A stretch of 64,000 bases of DNA, taken from Allantophomopsis cytisporea (lineage: Eukaryota > Ascomycota > Leotiomycetes > Phacidiales > Phacidiaceae). Where the stretch lies: positions 558,001 through 622,000 of the forward strand of contig CP103020.1 in the NCBI GenBank assembly GCA_024752435.1. The letters are read 5' to 3'. Positions 23,801 through 35,501 of this stretch are shown one piece after another (the first letter of the stretch is position 1; the number at the start of each line of letters is the position of its first letter). Position numbers and translations under genes: made by a program. The notes under the pieces are model-generated. The model was not told where the DNA came from. It did no database searches and saw nothing but the letters and a program-made list of their open reading frames with translations.

Positions 23801-24834
23801 TTGATTTGGTGTGCGTGGATTTTTCTCGAGTAAGGTTATTTGGGGAAAAAGAAGCAGAGCTCAGAGCTCTGAAGAAGGAAAGAAGGAAGGAAGGAAGCTT
23901 GTTAAGCTTATCCTACTGCTGCAGAATAGCATGCGATAATGTTCTGTGTGATTCCCATACAGACTGTGTCACTTTGTTCAACAAGGATGTCAAACTGTGG
24001 GCGAATATGGTGGTGAGTGAGTATGCAGCCTTGCGGGACTGGATGAAGCAGTGAATCTGTATATTGCTTACACGAACGATGGCCTGCACTTATTAGACTT
24101 GAAGCTGCAGCGTAGTTTGCAGCTACATGAGACCAGATATTGAGGGAAGAAAGATGCGGAATGGTGGTGAAGATGTGAAAGAAAGTAAGTGTCGTTGTGA
24201 ATGACGATTGATTCACATCACCATGAGCTCTACCATTAAGGCAAGGTAAGGTATGGATGGTGGTAAGGTATTCATTCATTCAATTATCGGTCGTGTTTGC
24301 GCCCGCGCTCTTATCGAGCAGTGCCCGCGTTCGCGATTGACGCTACGTAGGTGGTAGCGTGGAAGCTGTCAAACTTGTTGGTGCCCGATATGTAAGGCAA
24401 GAAGATCAAATCCCCGCTCTGCACCTTAGGTACACACGGTAGATGCACACTTGCACGGTGACCGTACATACCCATCTACCTTACCCTACTGTTCCGCACT
24501 CACGTCAAATGGTAGTAGACCAATGAGGTACGTACAGCACCGCAGTAAAGGTAGAGTGATATAAGTAATGTACTCTATTTACTAGTATCGAAGTCAGAGT
24601 CCGCGCTACTATCCGCCGTTCCGCTTCCCTCGGCTGCTACCTACCTAGGTAAATAAATACCTTCAAGAGGTACTATCTTAGTGGGGCAGAATCAGCGGAA
24701 TTTTGCAACTCAACGGTCATTCAGTCAATCCTATTTTGGCGCGCAGAGTCAGAGTGAGTGAGTTGCGACAAGGTATCTTCAATTCGTTATACGAATCACC
24801 TGGATATTGAACAAACCAGGCCATTTTCAACACG
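23801..24834. promoter_or_regulatory. Divergent promoter between the deubiquitinase and POP3
   Basis: 1 kb with a short purine tract (AAGGAAAG repeats near 23875-23896) next to the deubiquitinase start. Several CTACCTAGGTA-like palindromic stretches lie near 24640-24655. No gene recognised. Confidence 0.5.
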
Positions 24835-25807
24835 ATGGAGAGGAGACCTAAGACAGTATTTCAATTGGATACACCTTTCAGCACTGTACAATGGTAACCA
24901 AATTATCCATATAATCCAGCGGGAAAATGCTAATTATGACCAAGGCCCACAATTTCGTTGAAAGATCAAGAGACTATTCTTGAGCTTCTCTGCAGGTACG
25001 TATTTTGCTTTCTTGAGATTTAGCTCCACCAATGATCGTTTGAGTACCGGACATCGATATTATTCTTTACGTTTTGTACCCGTCTTGATTTTCCCTGTGT
25101 GTGCGATAGTCTACTCCTCACATCACGTTCCAACACCACTGACAACGAGCAGTCTACTCTCACCTATCGGCCATCACAAGTCTGCCCATCTTGTTCCATC
25201 AAAAGGCAAAAGGAGCAAGAAGAGAAAACGACAGCAGGATGCTGAAAAGGAGCCTCAAGCTATTCCTCCTGTGCCCGAGATAGCTTCCTCACTACTCATT
25301 GGTTTCAACAGTACCAATCGACATTTGGAGAGCAACGCTGCTAAATGTAACAGAGTGAGAAGCAACTTTCACCCGATTGAAGAGGTAGAAGCTCCTGTGC
25401 AGGAAGAACAGTTGTCTGGCAATCTAGATGATTCTTCTCCAGACTCACGTCACGTAGCCGCTGTATTCGTTGCTCGCTCCACACAGCCGTCAGTACTCCA
25501 CGCACATCTACCTCTACTTGTGGCTACTGCTTCACACGCCTTTCCGGAGCAACCACCGACCAGGCTGGTGCAACTACCAAAGAATTGTGAGGCTCGTCTT
25601 GCTACGGTTCTTGGTATACCTCGGGTTAACTTCATTGGACTTCTTGCAGATGCACCACACTCAAAAGCATTGCTTGATGTAATAAGGGAGAGTGTCATGG
25701 AAATCGAGGCCCCTTGGCTCAGAGAGATGAAGGAGGTTGCGTTTTTGCCTACCAAGATCAATGCAATTGAGACATTCATGCCAGTGGCCAGCAAGGTCAA
25801 GACATAG
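24835..25807 (+). CDS. POP3: RNase P/MRP subunit Pop3
   Basis: Protein subunit of the nuclear ribonucleases P (tRNA 5' processing) and MRP (rRNA processing). Three exons, 24835-24893, 24945-24995 and 25153-25807, give 254 residues. The first two exons are short: METRRPKTVFQ-type start MERRPKTVFQLDTPFSTVQW, then PTISLKDQETILELLC. The third joins in phase at SLLSPIGHHKSAH and continues through a basic KGKRSKKRKR cluster. The C-terminal part matches the Pop3 domain: RLVQLPKNCEARLATVLGIP, then VNFIGLLADAP, an L7Ae-like surface typical of these subunits. A longer single frame from 24980 covers the end of exon 2, intron 2 and exon 3. Its N-terminal part reads like intron and does not match the family, so the spliced model is preferred. 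Confidence 0.85.
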
Positions 25808-26116
25808 AGACAGAGTACAACATCAGAATTTGAACTATATGTAAAGGCCCCAAGAATTTCTATCGATCCATATTGTGAAAATTCTCATTGAGAATCTAAA
25901 TACATGGTGATCTTGATAATCTTATTTATTATGAGTAATTCTGAGTACGTAGGTACGCCTTCAGGCGTGATTCCTGAAGTTGAGTAGTTCAGTAATAGGT
26001 CGTATTGCAAGCAGCTATCTAAGTAGCTAAGTCTGAACAGAACATAGAATTCAAGATCTTTGAGAAGTCATTTTGCTTTGCATGTAATCTATTTCCATCT
26101 ATCTGTAGCTTACCGT
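25808..26116. other. Intergenic, convergent 3' ends
   Basis: About 310 bp of AT-rich sequence between the POP3 and TTI1 stop codons. Nothing else seen. Confidence 0.7.
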
Positions 26117-29100
26117 TTATATATGCACCATAGGTACGAAGTGATAGCCATCCATATGAGGGGTTTCTTGTACAGGTATTTCCTTTCGCTTCCACATAGC
26201 CAACCAAACCGCATCCTGATTAATCACTTCAAGCGCCTCCCTAACATCCTGCCTACTTGTCAAAAGGTCACTGAAGACATCTAAGACTTCATCGAACATT
26301 TCGTCATCAACAGCCACACATTGGATAAGCGTGGTCATAAACCCTATAAGAGCTTCCCAGACCTGTTGGTTCTGTGTGAACAAACCCCGCCCTGCTCTGC
26401 CTTTTTTTTCCATGCCTACTTTGCTTTTCGTACTCTTGACTAGCTTCATAATGTCTAACCATTCGTTCTTTATTCTGGTGGTAAGAAAGTCGCCCGCATT
26501 CTCGCAGATGGAAGACAGTGTTTGGGCAGCTGCTGTAACGACGAAGGGCTCTTCATCGTATAGACGTTTGATCACTACAGGCCAAATGTCGTTCACAAGT
26601 GGTAAGAATTCGTCTTCGTTGTTGTGCAATGATACGCTCGAGGTAGAAATAAGGACTAGCAGACGCCTGCGAAGGTATGGAGAGGAAGAAGTGAGATAAT
26701 GCTGAGAGAGGCGAGTTATTGATTGAAGTAGAGTGTATGTTTTGGTAGGAACAATCTTAGCAACTTCGTCAGACGAACCAGAAGCTTGTTGAGTTTCCGT
26801 ATCGTTGTTTTGAGCGGCTGCTTCATCAAGAAGTGTTTGGGCACTTTTCCAAGGCTCTCTAGGATAATCTTCATGCTCAATGTTTATCTTGATAGCGGCT
26901 TGTCGGCGCTTCTTTAATATTTCAACAACATCAGCTATACTTGGAGCCGTGGGAGCAGTCTTGCGATGTGAGATTTCTTTTCCAGGTGTTAACCTAAGCT
27001 GGCCAGATCTCGATCCTTCTTCGACAACTTCTCCCAGGACTCCAAAAAGTGCATCGACAAGACGTGGGTAGCCATGAAAGTTGTCCAAGGCTGCGAATAT
27101 GGAGTTTACAACATCATCTAAATATGGCAAAATGGATGGACCGGAAAGCTTGATCATCATTGTCAGGACTTGTGGTGCTTGTGGTGAGATATCGAAAGTG
27201 TTAAGTTTCAACGAAACTGCGTTGACCATATAATCGACATTTTCCAGGATAAGGTCGCTAGTTTTATTATAGCCACAAGCTGACGAGATGATATTGAGAC
27301 CAGTCATGGCATGTTCTCGGAGCTGTGGAACAGGGGATCCAAGAAGCTGCACCACTGGGTAAAGAGAGTCGACCAATTCTGGGCGAAAATCCGCCTTTGT
27401 TCGATCTGCAGAGTATGCAATGACCTCCACAGCCAAAGCTTGAACTCGCCAGTCTGGCTGCTCATCATCAGCTAAGATGGATACCGAGAATGAGTAGAGT
27501 TCATTCATGACTGCCTCTGATTCGTCGGATGACAGGGCCATATCAGTAAGGAAATCTTCCAAATCTGCATTTCTGGAAGCCGAAGCTTTTATAAGGTTGA
27601 AAGATAGCCAGAAAGCAGGTAGTAATCCTTGTGGTGTTGAATTGCGCATATACTCAAGCATGATACTTGCCATAGCTACCTGCGACTCAGAACTGCCCAG
27701 CTTAGAGATAAGTGCTGAGAAGTCGTCACGGGTTTGCTTTTGACTCCCATGTGGCATAAGCAATGGAACAAAGTCGCTGGGAGTAGCTGAACTGATGGTC
27801 AAGGTGCCCGTATCTTCTGTGATAAGACTGCTTTTTGGTGGCTCAATCAAGGCAGAGACACTATTTCTAAGTGAATCCGCAAGAGTATCTTCCAATACAC
27901 CCGACTCTATTCCAAGTGTTAACATAAGTCCATATGTCTGTGAGATCTGACTCAAAATCCTGGACTTTGATGATTCGTCGTTAGACTGCATCACACGTGG
28001 AAGGCTTGTAATCCAGTTGTAGAGGGTTGTCTTCATCAGGTCACCTATCTCAGGATAGATCAATGCAAGATCTGCTAACGTAGTTTGTCTAGAAGGGGAT
28101 ACGATGTCACCATCAGTAGCTAGCGAAAGCCATGTCTCAACGAGCATGGATGCTGAGTCTTTCAAAGAGTTATGGCACTCATCTAGAAGAGTAATGCATA
28201 GCTTCTTCAAAGCTTGCTGAACTTCCCGATCAGTATGCTTATGTAGTTTGACAACATTTGCCAAAGCTAGTTTAATCTGAGCAGCAGATGCTTTCAGCCA
28301 AGATTTGTTGAGCTTTGCATCCGGAGAGGCTCTTTCAATGTTGCGAGTACGAAGGTCGCCGACTACAGTTGTAAGGATATAACCAAGTAATTCCAAAGCC
28401 GATACGAGCACTGCTCTAGACCTCCGAGAGCTTGTTATCGGCATAAGACACTTTGTTAGGCCAGAGACTATGCCCGGTAAGAAACTTGCAAGGGCTTCCT
28501 GGTCTTTGACGCAGGACAGCAGTGCTTGTAAAGCTCCTAGGGCATGTAATTGAGCTTCGTTCGACGGCCCGTCAGTGATGCCTTCAAGTAAAACCGACAC
28601 GCAATGCCCAAGAGCCGGTATAGTTGTCTGATCTGTCAACGCAGAAGCGCCTTTCGGCGTGCGCCCCAGAGCCTTGAAGAGTGCATTCAAGGTCTTATAA
28701 GCCTCTGTCTTCACCTCCTCCGAGGCAGAAGCTTCTTCTCCAGGTGTGCCTCCGGCAATAAATGTCAATAATATCAACATCTGTTTCGCAAGGTCAACGG
28801 CAATAGTCCTGTGCCAGCCATTTGTCAGAAGCAACTCAAGGCATTGAAGCGCAAGCTCAACCAGCCTATCCGACTGCTTCTGCTTGCTGCGGAAGACGTT
28901 CGAAATTGGGAAGAAGACATAATCGGCGAGCTTCTCATCGAAAGTGTTGGTTCTACAGTGGGTTCGGAGTATGTCTAGGAGTCTAGAGGTTGATGTTTCT
29001 AGAGCTCTTAAACTTGCGGGTTTGCCGTCATATTGAAGAGCGAGCTGGCTCAGCTCTACACATCGTGGTTTGAGCTGCAGTACATTAGCCAGGCTTGTCC

Positions 29101-29166
29101 TAGGAAATATGCATTTAGTACCTTTTGGAAGAGCTCATTCCTCGCCGTCTGAGCAGCAGTATCCAT
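26117..29166 (-). CDS. TTI1: TELO2-interacting protein 1 (Tti1), TTT complex
   Basis: HEAT-repeat chaperone that, with Tel2 and Tti2, stabilises PI3K-like kinases (TOR, ATM, ATR). Two exons, 29122-29166 and 26117-29074, encode 1000 residues. The first exon has only 15 codons (MDTAAQTARNELFQK) and joins in phase to LKPRCVELSQLALQYDG, the family's conserved N-terminus. The rest is helical throughout, with HEAT-like pairs and no catalytic motif. The C-terminal FTQNQQVWEALIGFMTTLIQ and the final VNQDAVWLAMW-type helices fit Tti1. The intron is 47 nt with a GTACTA donor and CTGCAG acceptor. AKR1 lies upstream in the same orientation. No signal peptide; expected to be cytosolic and nuclear. Confidence 0.88.
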
Positions 29167-29586
29167 GCCAGCTCATCGTTGTCGAGGTGAGAATACCGAG
29201 TTTGCGATAAGTATTTTGTCGCGCTTTCGATGTCGTAGAGCATCAACGCGGAATTAATGACGCGCGATACCTCACCTAAATACGTAAACCTCAAAATCAC
29301 CAATTGAATTTCACCTACACATCATTCACTGACAAGGGGCAAAGAAGATACAAAATAGCAACACAACTATAACCTCAATCTTTAATTCTGACATTCTAAT
29401 ACTACTCCAGCTATCGAAAGCGATAATACATTTCCCAATAAGGCGCTATACAAAGTTGAAACTGCTACCAGAGCATAAACAGAGCAAATTGCTCTTCCGT
29501 GTCATTAAACATGCTATGCTATGCTGCCAAACCAACACCAATACCCATCTTGGTCATTAAAGTCGGTCATCACATGAGCCGTTCTA
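29167..29586. other. Intergenic between AKR1 3' end and TTI1 start
   Basis: 420 bp carrying the TTI1 promoter and the AKR1 3' untranslated region. No extra gene seen. Confidence 0.6.
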
Positions 29587-31930
29587 TCATACAATATCGT
29601 CCGCAGCCACACTCTCATAAGCACCATGCCTTGTTGCACTCATTCTTGAAGGTGTTTCGTACATCTTCGTGTAATCAATGACCTCTCCTCCAAGCATTGC
29701 CTGTCCGTTTTCTCTGTTGCCAAAGATTGGTGCAGGATCACACCAAAAGTCTTTGCAATTGCCAATAACGCCTCTGGAGAAGGGATTAGGTGGCTGTCGG
29801 ACTCTGTTCCTGCTACCCTCATAACCGTGCAACGCTGTTTCTACAAATGTATCAACACCAAGAATCTTCTTCCATGTTGCCCAGCATCCTTGGTGGTGGT
29901 GATGATGTCTGGGGGCACCTTGTGGCAATACAGGATCTGGTCCCGTGCCGGTACTGCCAACCTGAGCTCCTGCCATAGATGTTGTGCCAGTGGTAAGGGC
30001 TGAGGTGATGGCTTCTGAGGCCCTGCCACCATGGGAGTGATTGGAACTCTTCATGTTTTCCCATGTGGTGATGGCCCGAGAAATCTGTACAAGCTGGACG
30101 AAGAGTAACATTGTAACCCAAGTGAGTTGTAGCGCAGCCCATATCATCAACACAACGGTATAAGAATCGTTGTTGACGATACGGCACAAGAAAGGTGCAA
30201 GAAGATTGCACTCAGTGCTACCTTTGTCGCCAAAGGATTCGAAATCTATACAAGTCAACTTTTGATCATGGCCCTCAAATACTGAAACTTACAGCCAATT
30301 GCCACACGCACGATGGCCAGGATTCCTATCTCCAAGCATACTAAGTAGAGGAAGAAGTGACGATGATTGTTAATGCCAATGCAGTTGTAAACCCATGGAC
30401 AATGGCTAAGCAGATAGTTAACACAGCGGACCAAATTGATTCGCCAGAAGATGGGATACATACTGATCATGCTTTGCAATGCATCGATTACATCTCTTAC
30501 AGTGCTTGCTCCTCAAAGGCATTCTGGCCAGGCAAGGGACACAGAAGTTCTGGTCGTCAAACTTCCAAAGGCTCAAGAGTTCTTCGATAACCTTCTTCTG
30601 TTCAGATAGGCCACCCAATTTTGGTACATAACCAGGTTCATAGAACATAGTACAAAGATAGAAATATCCACATAAAGTAGCCGAGACACCAAAAATTAAA
30701 TTCGCAAGGGGGTATGTGGTATAAGTGGCAGGTAAGAGGCGAGTGAGCCATCGAATATAGACCCAGAAGAGCGTAGCAGCGAAGATACCTGCCAGCCATG
30801 GAGTCTTATGCATATGCCTCATGTCTGCGGGTGCATGAGGCAGGAGCGCTTGGGCAATGTATTGCATTCCATACCCCGTGAACAAAGCAAAGGGAATACC
30901 CGCAAAGACGACCATTTGACTTGAAAGCATGACCATGAGCCATAGAGTGAGGAAGGGCCAGAAGAAGAAGAACTTGCACATATTTCCCCGCTTGTCTTTT
31001 AGGAGATAGGAAGAGAAAGGGAAGCTAACGGTTTTTGCATTACCCTTCTCATCGTAGCCGCACTCTGCTAATGCCTTACGCCACATACGAGTAGTTCTCA
31101 TCTCATCGGCGGTGATAGCAGGCGTTTTTCCATTTGAAGTTTCCGCAAATCGATCAGCACCATACTCAACGAGCTTCTGTATGCACCCAAGAGATCCCTT
31201 CACAAGCGCCCAGTGCAATGCAGTAAATCCCGTCTCGTCTGTCGCATGTACGTCTGCACCATATCTCAAAAACAAATCCACACACCCTGGGTATCCCTTG
31301 TAGGCGGCCCACATCAGAGATGTATGCATGTGACTATCCGGCACATCGATTGGGATATTCTGGTGCAGAAGGAGGACCAACAGGAAGATGTTTCCCTCGA
31401 AGGTTGCAAGGTGGAGGATGTTGTAGCCCTGAACATCCGTTATGAGCGGATCTGCGCCATATTCCAGTAGAAGGTGGACAGTGTAGTAATGGCATCTCTG
31501 GGCAGCCCACATAGCCGGAGTAGCGACAGACTCTCCACCTTTCTTATTAACGTCGGCACCAGCGTCGAGGAGGAATTTACACATAGCATATTGGTTATTG
31601 ATAGCAGCCCACTACGACATCATTAGTTGAGATTCTTTTTTGTCAGGATATAGTCAGAGTACGTACGTGTAGAGGCGTAATACCCTCCCCGTCGCAATAC
31701 GAAACATCAAAGGTTCCATTATCGTATAATTTCTTGATGGCTTCGATATCTCCCAGGCGCGCCAATTGCATAATATCCTCTTCAGGTGGAGGCCTACCGT
31801 TAACTATGTCCTTCATCTCGACGTGATCATCTGCGCTCAAGACCGGTGAAGCCGCGGAACCCTTTCCTGTGGTCTTGATAGGCAGATTTCCTAGAGAACC
31901 CAGGGGTGCTTTGGCGCCTTCTTGCGCCAT
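29587..31930 (-). CDS. AKR1: Palmitoyltransferase Akr1 (ankyrin-repeat DHHC enzyme)
   Basis: S-acylates cysteines of cytosolic and peripheral membrane proteins at the Golgi and early endosome. Four exons, 31667-31930, 30464-31611, 30293-30405 and 29587-30245, give 727 residues. About six ankyrin repeats fill residues 50-260 ([20 protein letters not shown] and following). Several membrane segments follow, then the Cys-rich domain CVPCLARMPLRSKHCKRCNR and the active site DHHC at about 470-473. The DHHC codons are split by an intron, so neither exon alone shows the motif. A TTxE-like element and two more membrane segments come next, then a long polar tail with a His-rich stretch near RHHHHHQ. 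The DHHC is intact here, unlike in Akr1 orthologues with DHYC. Confidence 0.95.
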
Positions 31931-32264
31931 GGTTGCAGTGTCCTTCGCAGTAATTTCTATCCGTTTGTTATGTTCAGCTTTTGTTTTGCATTCGAATTAT
32001 ACTCGCGGAGACATGCTGCAACAATACGGCGATTATGCAAGTGGAAATGCGATGAATAGTGAAGTTGAGACTTGGTAAGGTAACATGTAATACGGCAAGG
32101 CTGAGCTCAGCCACTTCAGGACTCGCCTCTTGTTGTGTGATGACCCTGCTATGACAAGGATTCTGAGTGTTAACGCTCCGAGCCTCGCCCGGCATTCCTC
32201 AAGCTACCTTGCGTGTTCTATCTTTTGACACTTCTTACAGCTTCTGCCTCCAACATAATAAAAG
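31931..32264. promoter_or_regulatory. Shared divergent promoter of AKR1 and the SRP receptor beta gene
   Basis: Only 334 bp separate the two start codons, so the upstream elements must be shared. No specific binding site is claimed. Confidence 0.6.
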
Positions 32265-33194
32265 ATGTCGACCTTGGAAGACATCATACATTCGGTGACG
32301 AATCCTTCATTACTAGGATTTGTCATCACTCTTCTTCTAGTTATAACGATCCCACTATTCTTACACAGCTTCGTCTTCCGCGCAAGTGGCCTTACAACAC
32401 TTCCATCAATCCTATTGATTGGTCCCAGCGGCTCAGGAAAAACCTCGCTTTTGACTCTTGTAAGTACAGCTATATAGATCTCACCAGACCCTACTATATT
32501 CCCAGATTGGATCTAACAACCACAGTTTGAGCGTGGCCGTCATGCCTCAACCCACACCTCGCAAGCTCCATTAGCAGTAGAATGCGACCTCCCAATCGAT
32601 ACAACTGCAGCATCCAACAAGTATCGCTCAGTAAACGATCCGTCAAACCAAGTATGCAAGAAGTTCCTACTGGTAGACACTCCGGGTCACGGCAAGCTAC
32701 GCCAACACGCGCTCGACACACTCATGCACCCCCAAAACCTACGTGGCATAATATTTGTAGTAGATGCTGCTGCTCTCTCAGGGGGTGACGTTGGACTCAG
32801 ACAAGCGGCCGACTACCTTCACGATGTGCTCCTCTTCCTACAAAAACGAATGTCAAATTCGAAGACGGCGAAGGCGCTGAAGGAAATTCCGGTGCTGGTT
32901 GCGGCCAACAAACTGGACCTATTTACAGCCCTTCCTGCTACGCTTGTTAAGAGTTCTTTAGAAGCTGAGATCACGAAGGTGAGAGACTCAAGATCAAAGG
33001 GGCTTATGGACTCTGGAATTGGTATGGATGATGAGGAGAAGGATGATTGGCTGGGTGAGATGGGCGGGACATCATTCAAGTTTACGCAGTTAGAGGAGTT
33101 CAGTATTTTTGTCGATGTTGCTGGGGGTAATGTGCTTGGTGGTGATGGGGCTGAGGTGCAGAAGTGGTGGAGCTGGATTGGCGATAGATTATAG
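32265..33194 (+). CDS. SRP102: Signal recognition particle receptor subunit beta
   Basis: ER-membrane small GTPase that anchors the SRP receptor alpha subunit for co-translational targeting. Exons 32265-32459 and 32526-33194 encode 287 residues. A single membrane anchor lies at about residues 15-36. The GTPase motifs follow: G1 GPSGSGKT at 53-60, G3 DTPGHGKLRQH and G4 ANKLD. There is an acidic insert near MDDEEKDDW before the last strand, where FSIFVDVAGGN is found. The length and the N-terminal anchor are typical. A second open frame over the first exon is a shadow. Confidence 0.93.
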
Positions 33195-33429
33195 GCGGTT
33201 CGAAAATAATGGTATATATGACGAATTGTCACGAATGCAAAAACGATTTGAAGAATAAGGCACTTTCAGTAGCAGGGAAAATTCTGGGAATGTCTTTTTA
33301 CAGACCTGTGTGTTACTCAATAATCCAAAATAGTATACTCTCGAGTGTCCCAAGAATGCGGTATGCTTTCATTCACCATTCGTTGCATATGGGGTATACC
33401 ACATCTATCATAAAGTCATCGCTCACTCT
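33195..33429. other. Intergenic, convergent 3' ends
   Basis: 235 bp between the stop codons of the SRP receptor beta and pepP genes. Nothing seen. Confidence 0.7.
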
Positions 33430-34862
33430 TTAATAGCCATTAATCAATGCTTCCACTTCCTCAACGGCCTTAGGCGCTGAAGTCAGATTTTCATAGCCTG
33501 ACTTAGTAACCAAGACATTGTCCTCGATTCGTACACCCCCAACCTGCCAGTAATTTTCCAGCACCTTTTTATCGATATATTGGGCATGTTTAGGATCCTG
33601 AAGATAAGGCTTGATGATAAATTCGCAGAAGTAGATCTAGGGAGGTTAGTAATACTCTTCTCTTAATGGATAAGGGAGAATGTATGACTTACCCCGGGCT
33701 CAACAGTAATGACGCTGCCCGCAGGAAGCTTTCCTCTGACGCGCAAGTACGCAAAGATCTTATCAGGATCCTCATAATTTGGGTGTCCACCAGAGTCATG
33801 AGTATCCATACCAAGGTAATGGCCCAATCCGTGAGGGAAGAAAGCGACACTCGTTCTCGCATCTAAGATATCCTTGGCATCCCCCTTGAAGATACCCAAG
33901 CCCAAGAGACCATGAATAGCGACCTTGTGTGCATGCAAATGGACATCATCCCATAGGACGCCCTCCTTTAGCAACTCTGTACATTCCTTCTGCATGCGCA
34001 GGACAATATCATAGATCCCTCTACTTTCCTTACTGAACTTGCCGTTGATTGGGAACGTGCGTGTGATGTCGGATGCATAGCAGTTGAACTCTCCACCAGC
34101 ATCCAGCAGAATATTTAGCTTGCCCTCAAGCGGCTCGTAGTTTTTAACGTAGTGCAGGGTGGCAGCGGCGGTGCCAGATGCGACAATGGAATGGTAGGCC
34201 TGTTCGCGGGCGCCGTTGGCAATACACTTCTGGATGAAAATGGCCTCCAATTCACGCTCATTCTTAGCGGACTTCGCAGCCTTCAGTACAGCAGTGTGGG
34301 CAATCGTGGAGATCTCGTTTGCCTTGCGAATAAGAGCGACTTCGAAATCATCCTTGAAGACGCGGCATTCTTCAATTGCCTCCTTCAGTAGAGTCAAGTC
34401 CTTGTTTGTGTACTCGAGGAAAGTGATATGGTCGGAAACCTGCTTATTGATGGCCCATATGTTCTCTTTTGAGGAGGCATAGGTAAGAGAAGCATTGACC
34501 TCCGGGGTTGTCTTGACTTCATCGACATCGAAGAGATCGAGAGCTTCGGTGGTGGAGAGTGGGAGGCCTGACCAAATCACTGATTCGGGATCAATGGGAG
34601 GAATAAAGAGCGTGGATTTCTCGGTCTTAATATCGTAGGTGAAGTATGAATCTGGGAGTGCACAGCCGGTGAGGTAGTAGAAGTAGCGGCGTTGGCGAAA
34701 CGGAGCTTCGGTATCGCTATCCTCAGTGATGTGCTGTTTCTGGCCTTCGAGATAAATTGTGCCTTCAGCATTAGGATACGTTTTGCGGATGTATTCAACG
34801 ACCTTCTTGGCATGCGCTTTGGCGGGATACTTCCCGGAGAGAATGCTGTCGTTGCGTGACAT
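33430..34862 (-). CDS. pepP: Xaa-Pro aminopeptidase (aminopeptidase P, M24B)
   Basis: Metallopeptidase that removes an N-terminal residue when the second residue is proline. Exons 33693-34862 and 33430-33636 give 458 residues from the ATG at 34862, the start usual for fungal pepP (MSRNDSILSGKYPAKAHAKK). The N-terminal domain has RQRRYFYYLTGC. The pita-bread catalytic domain has the metal ligands DAGGEFNCYASDITRTFP (two Asp), GLGHYLGMDTHD (His), TVEPGIYF (Glu, split by the intron) and GGVRIEDNVLV (Glu). All five ligands are present. The frame continues open upstream to an ATG at 35078 and would add 72 residues, described separately. Confidence 0.94.
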
Positions 34863-35078
34863 TCTTGAGTATGGATGATGAAGAATTTGGGGATGCAGTG
34901 ATGAGTGGTGAAAAGAGCTTTGTTTTGATGGGCGCGGGCGTACTGAGCTTCTTATCTGGGAGTGGCGGGAGCTCCAAGCGGGGGCGGGGCAAGGCTGTGG
35001 GGCTACAATCCGTATAGCGAGCCTTGGGCCCCTCGTGAGCTGATTTCTGAGCCCACAGGTCATATAAAGTTGCCTCAT
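34863..35078 (-). other. In-frame upstream extension of pepP, possible mitochondrial presequence
   Basis: Seventy-two codons upstream of the pepP start are open and in frame from an ATG at 35078. They encode about ten Arg, one Lys, many Ser, Pro and His, and no Asp or Glu. That composition is typical of mitochondrial presequences, but it can also arise by chance in a leader. A second in-frame Met lies five codons in. Confidence 0.4.
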
Positions 35079-35501
35079 TTCATGATCTTCAATTGATAAA
35101 GGTGTCGAGAAGAGAACTTTACATCCAAGAAATTACTGCGCAACCGAAATACCGATCTTTGTGGGGTACCCCACAGGACAAGGTCGAACGGTCGAGTATT
35201 GTGCACGTACGTTTAAAGATCAGCGTTCCTGAAGTAACTTGTAACTCAACCTCACTGCCTCGTTACGTTTGAGTATTCATAAAGCAAAAACACGATGTTC
35301 GATCAGCATATGATTAAAATCCCAAGGGATATTATTTTGCTTGGAATGCTCTATATTCAAGTGTTGAGCGTACGTAAAATATATATAAAAAAGTATCATT
35401 ATAACTGATACACCAAGAATCGAAAATCTACATTCTCTTCCTCCATTCTCTTTGTTCGAGCGTCCTCTTCCCCGTGTTCCAAATGTTTTAGGGTTCCTGG
35501 T
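35079..35501. other. Intergenic between pepP 5' region and the pectin methylesterase 3' end
   Basis: About 420 bp of AT-rich sequence; no gene seen. Confidence 0.6.

Noticed and set aside
24980..25152. N-terminal part of the long single frame over POP3
   Set aside because: Covers the end of exon 2 and intron 2; the spliced model restores the conserved N-terminus.
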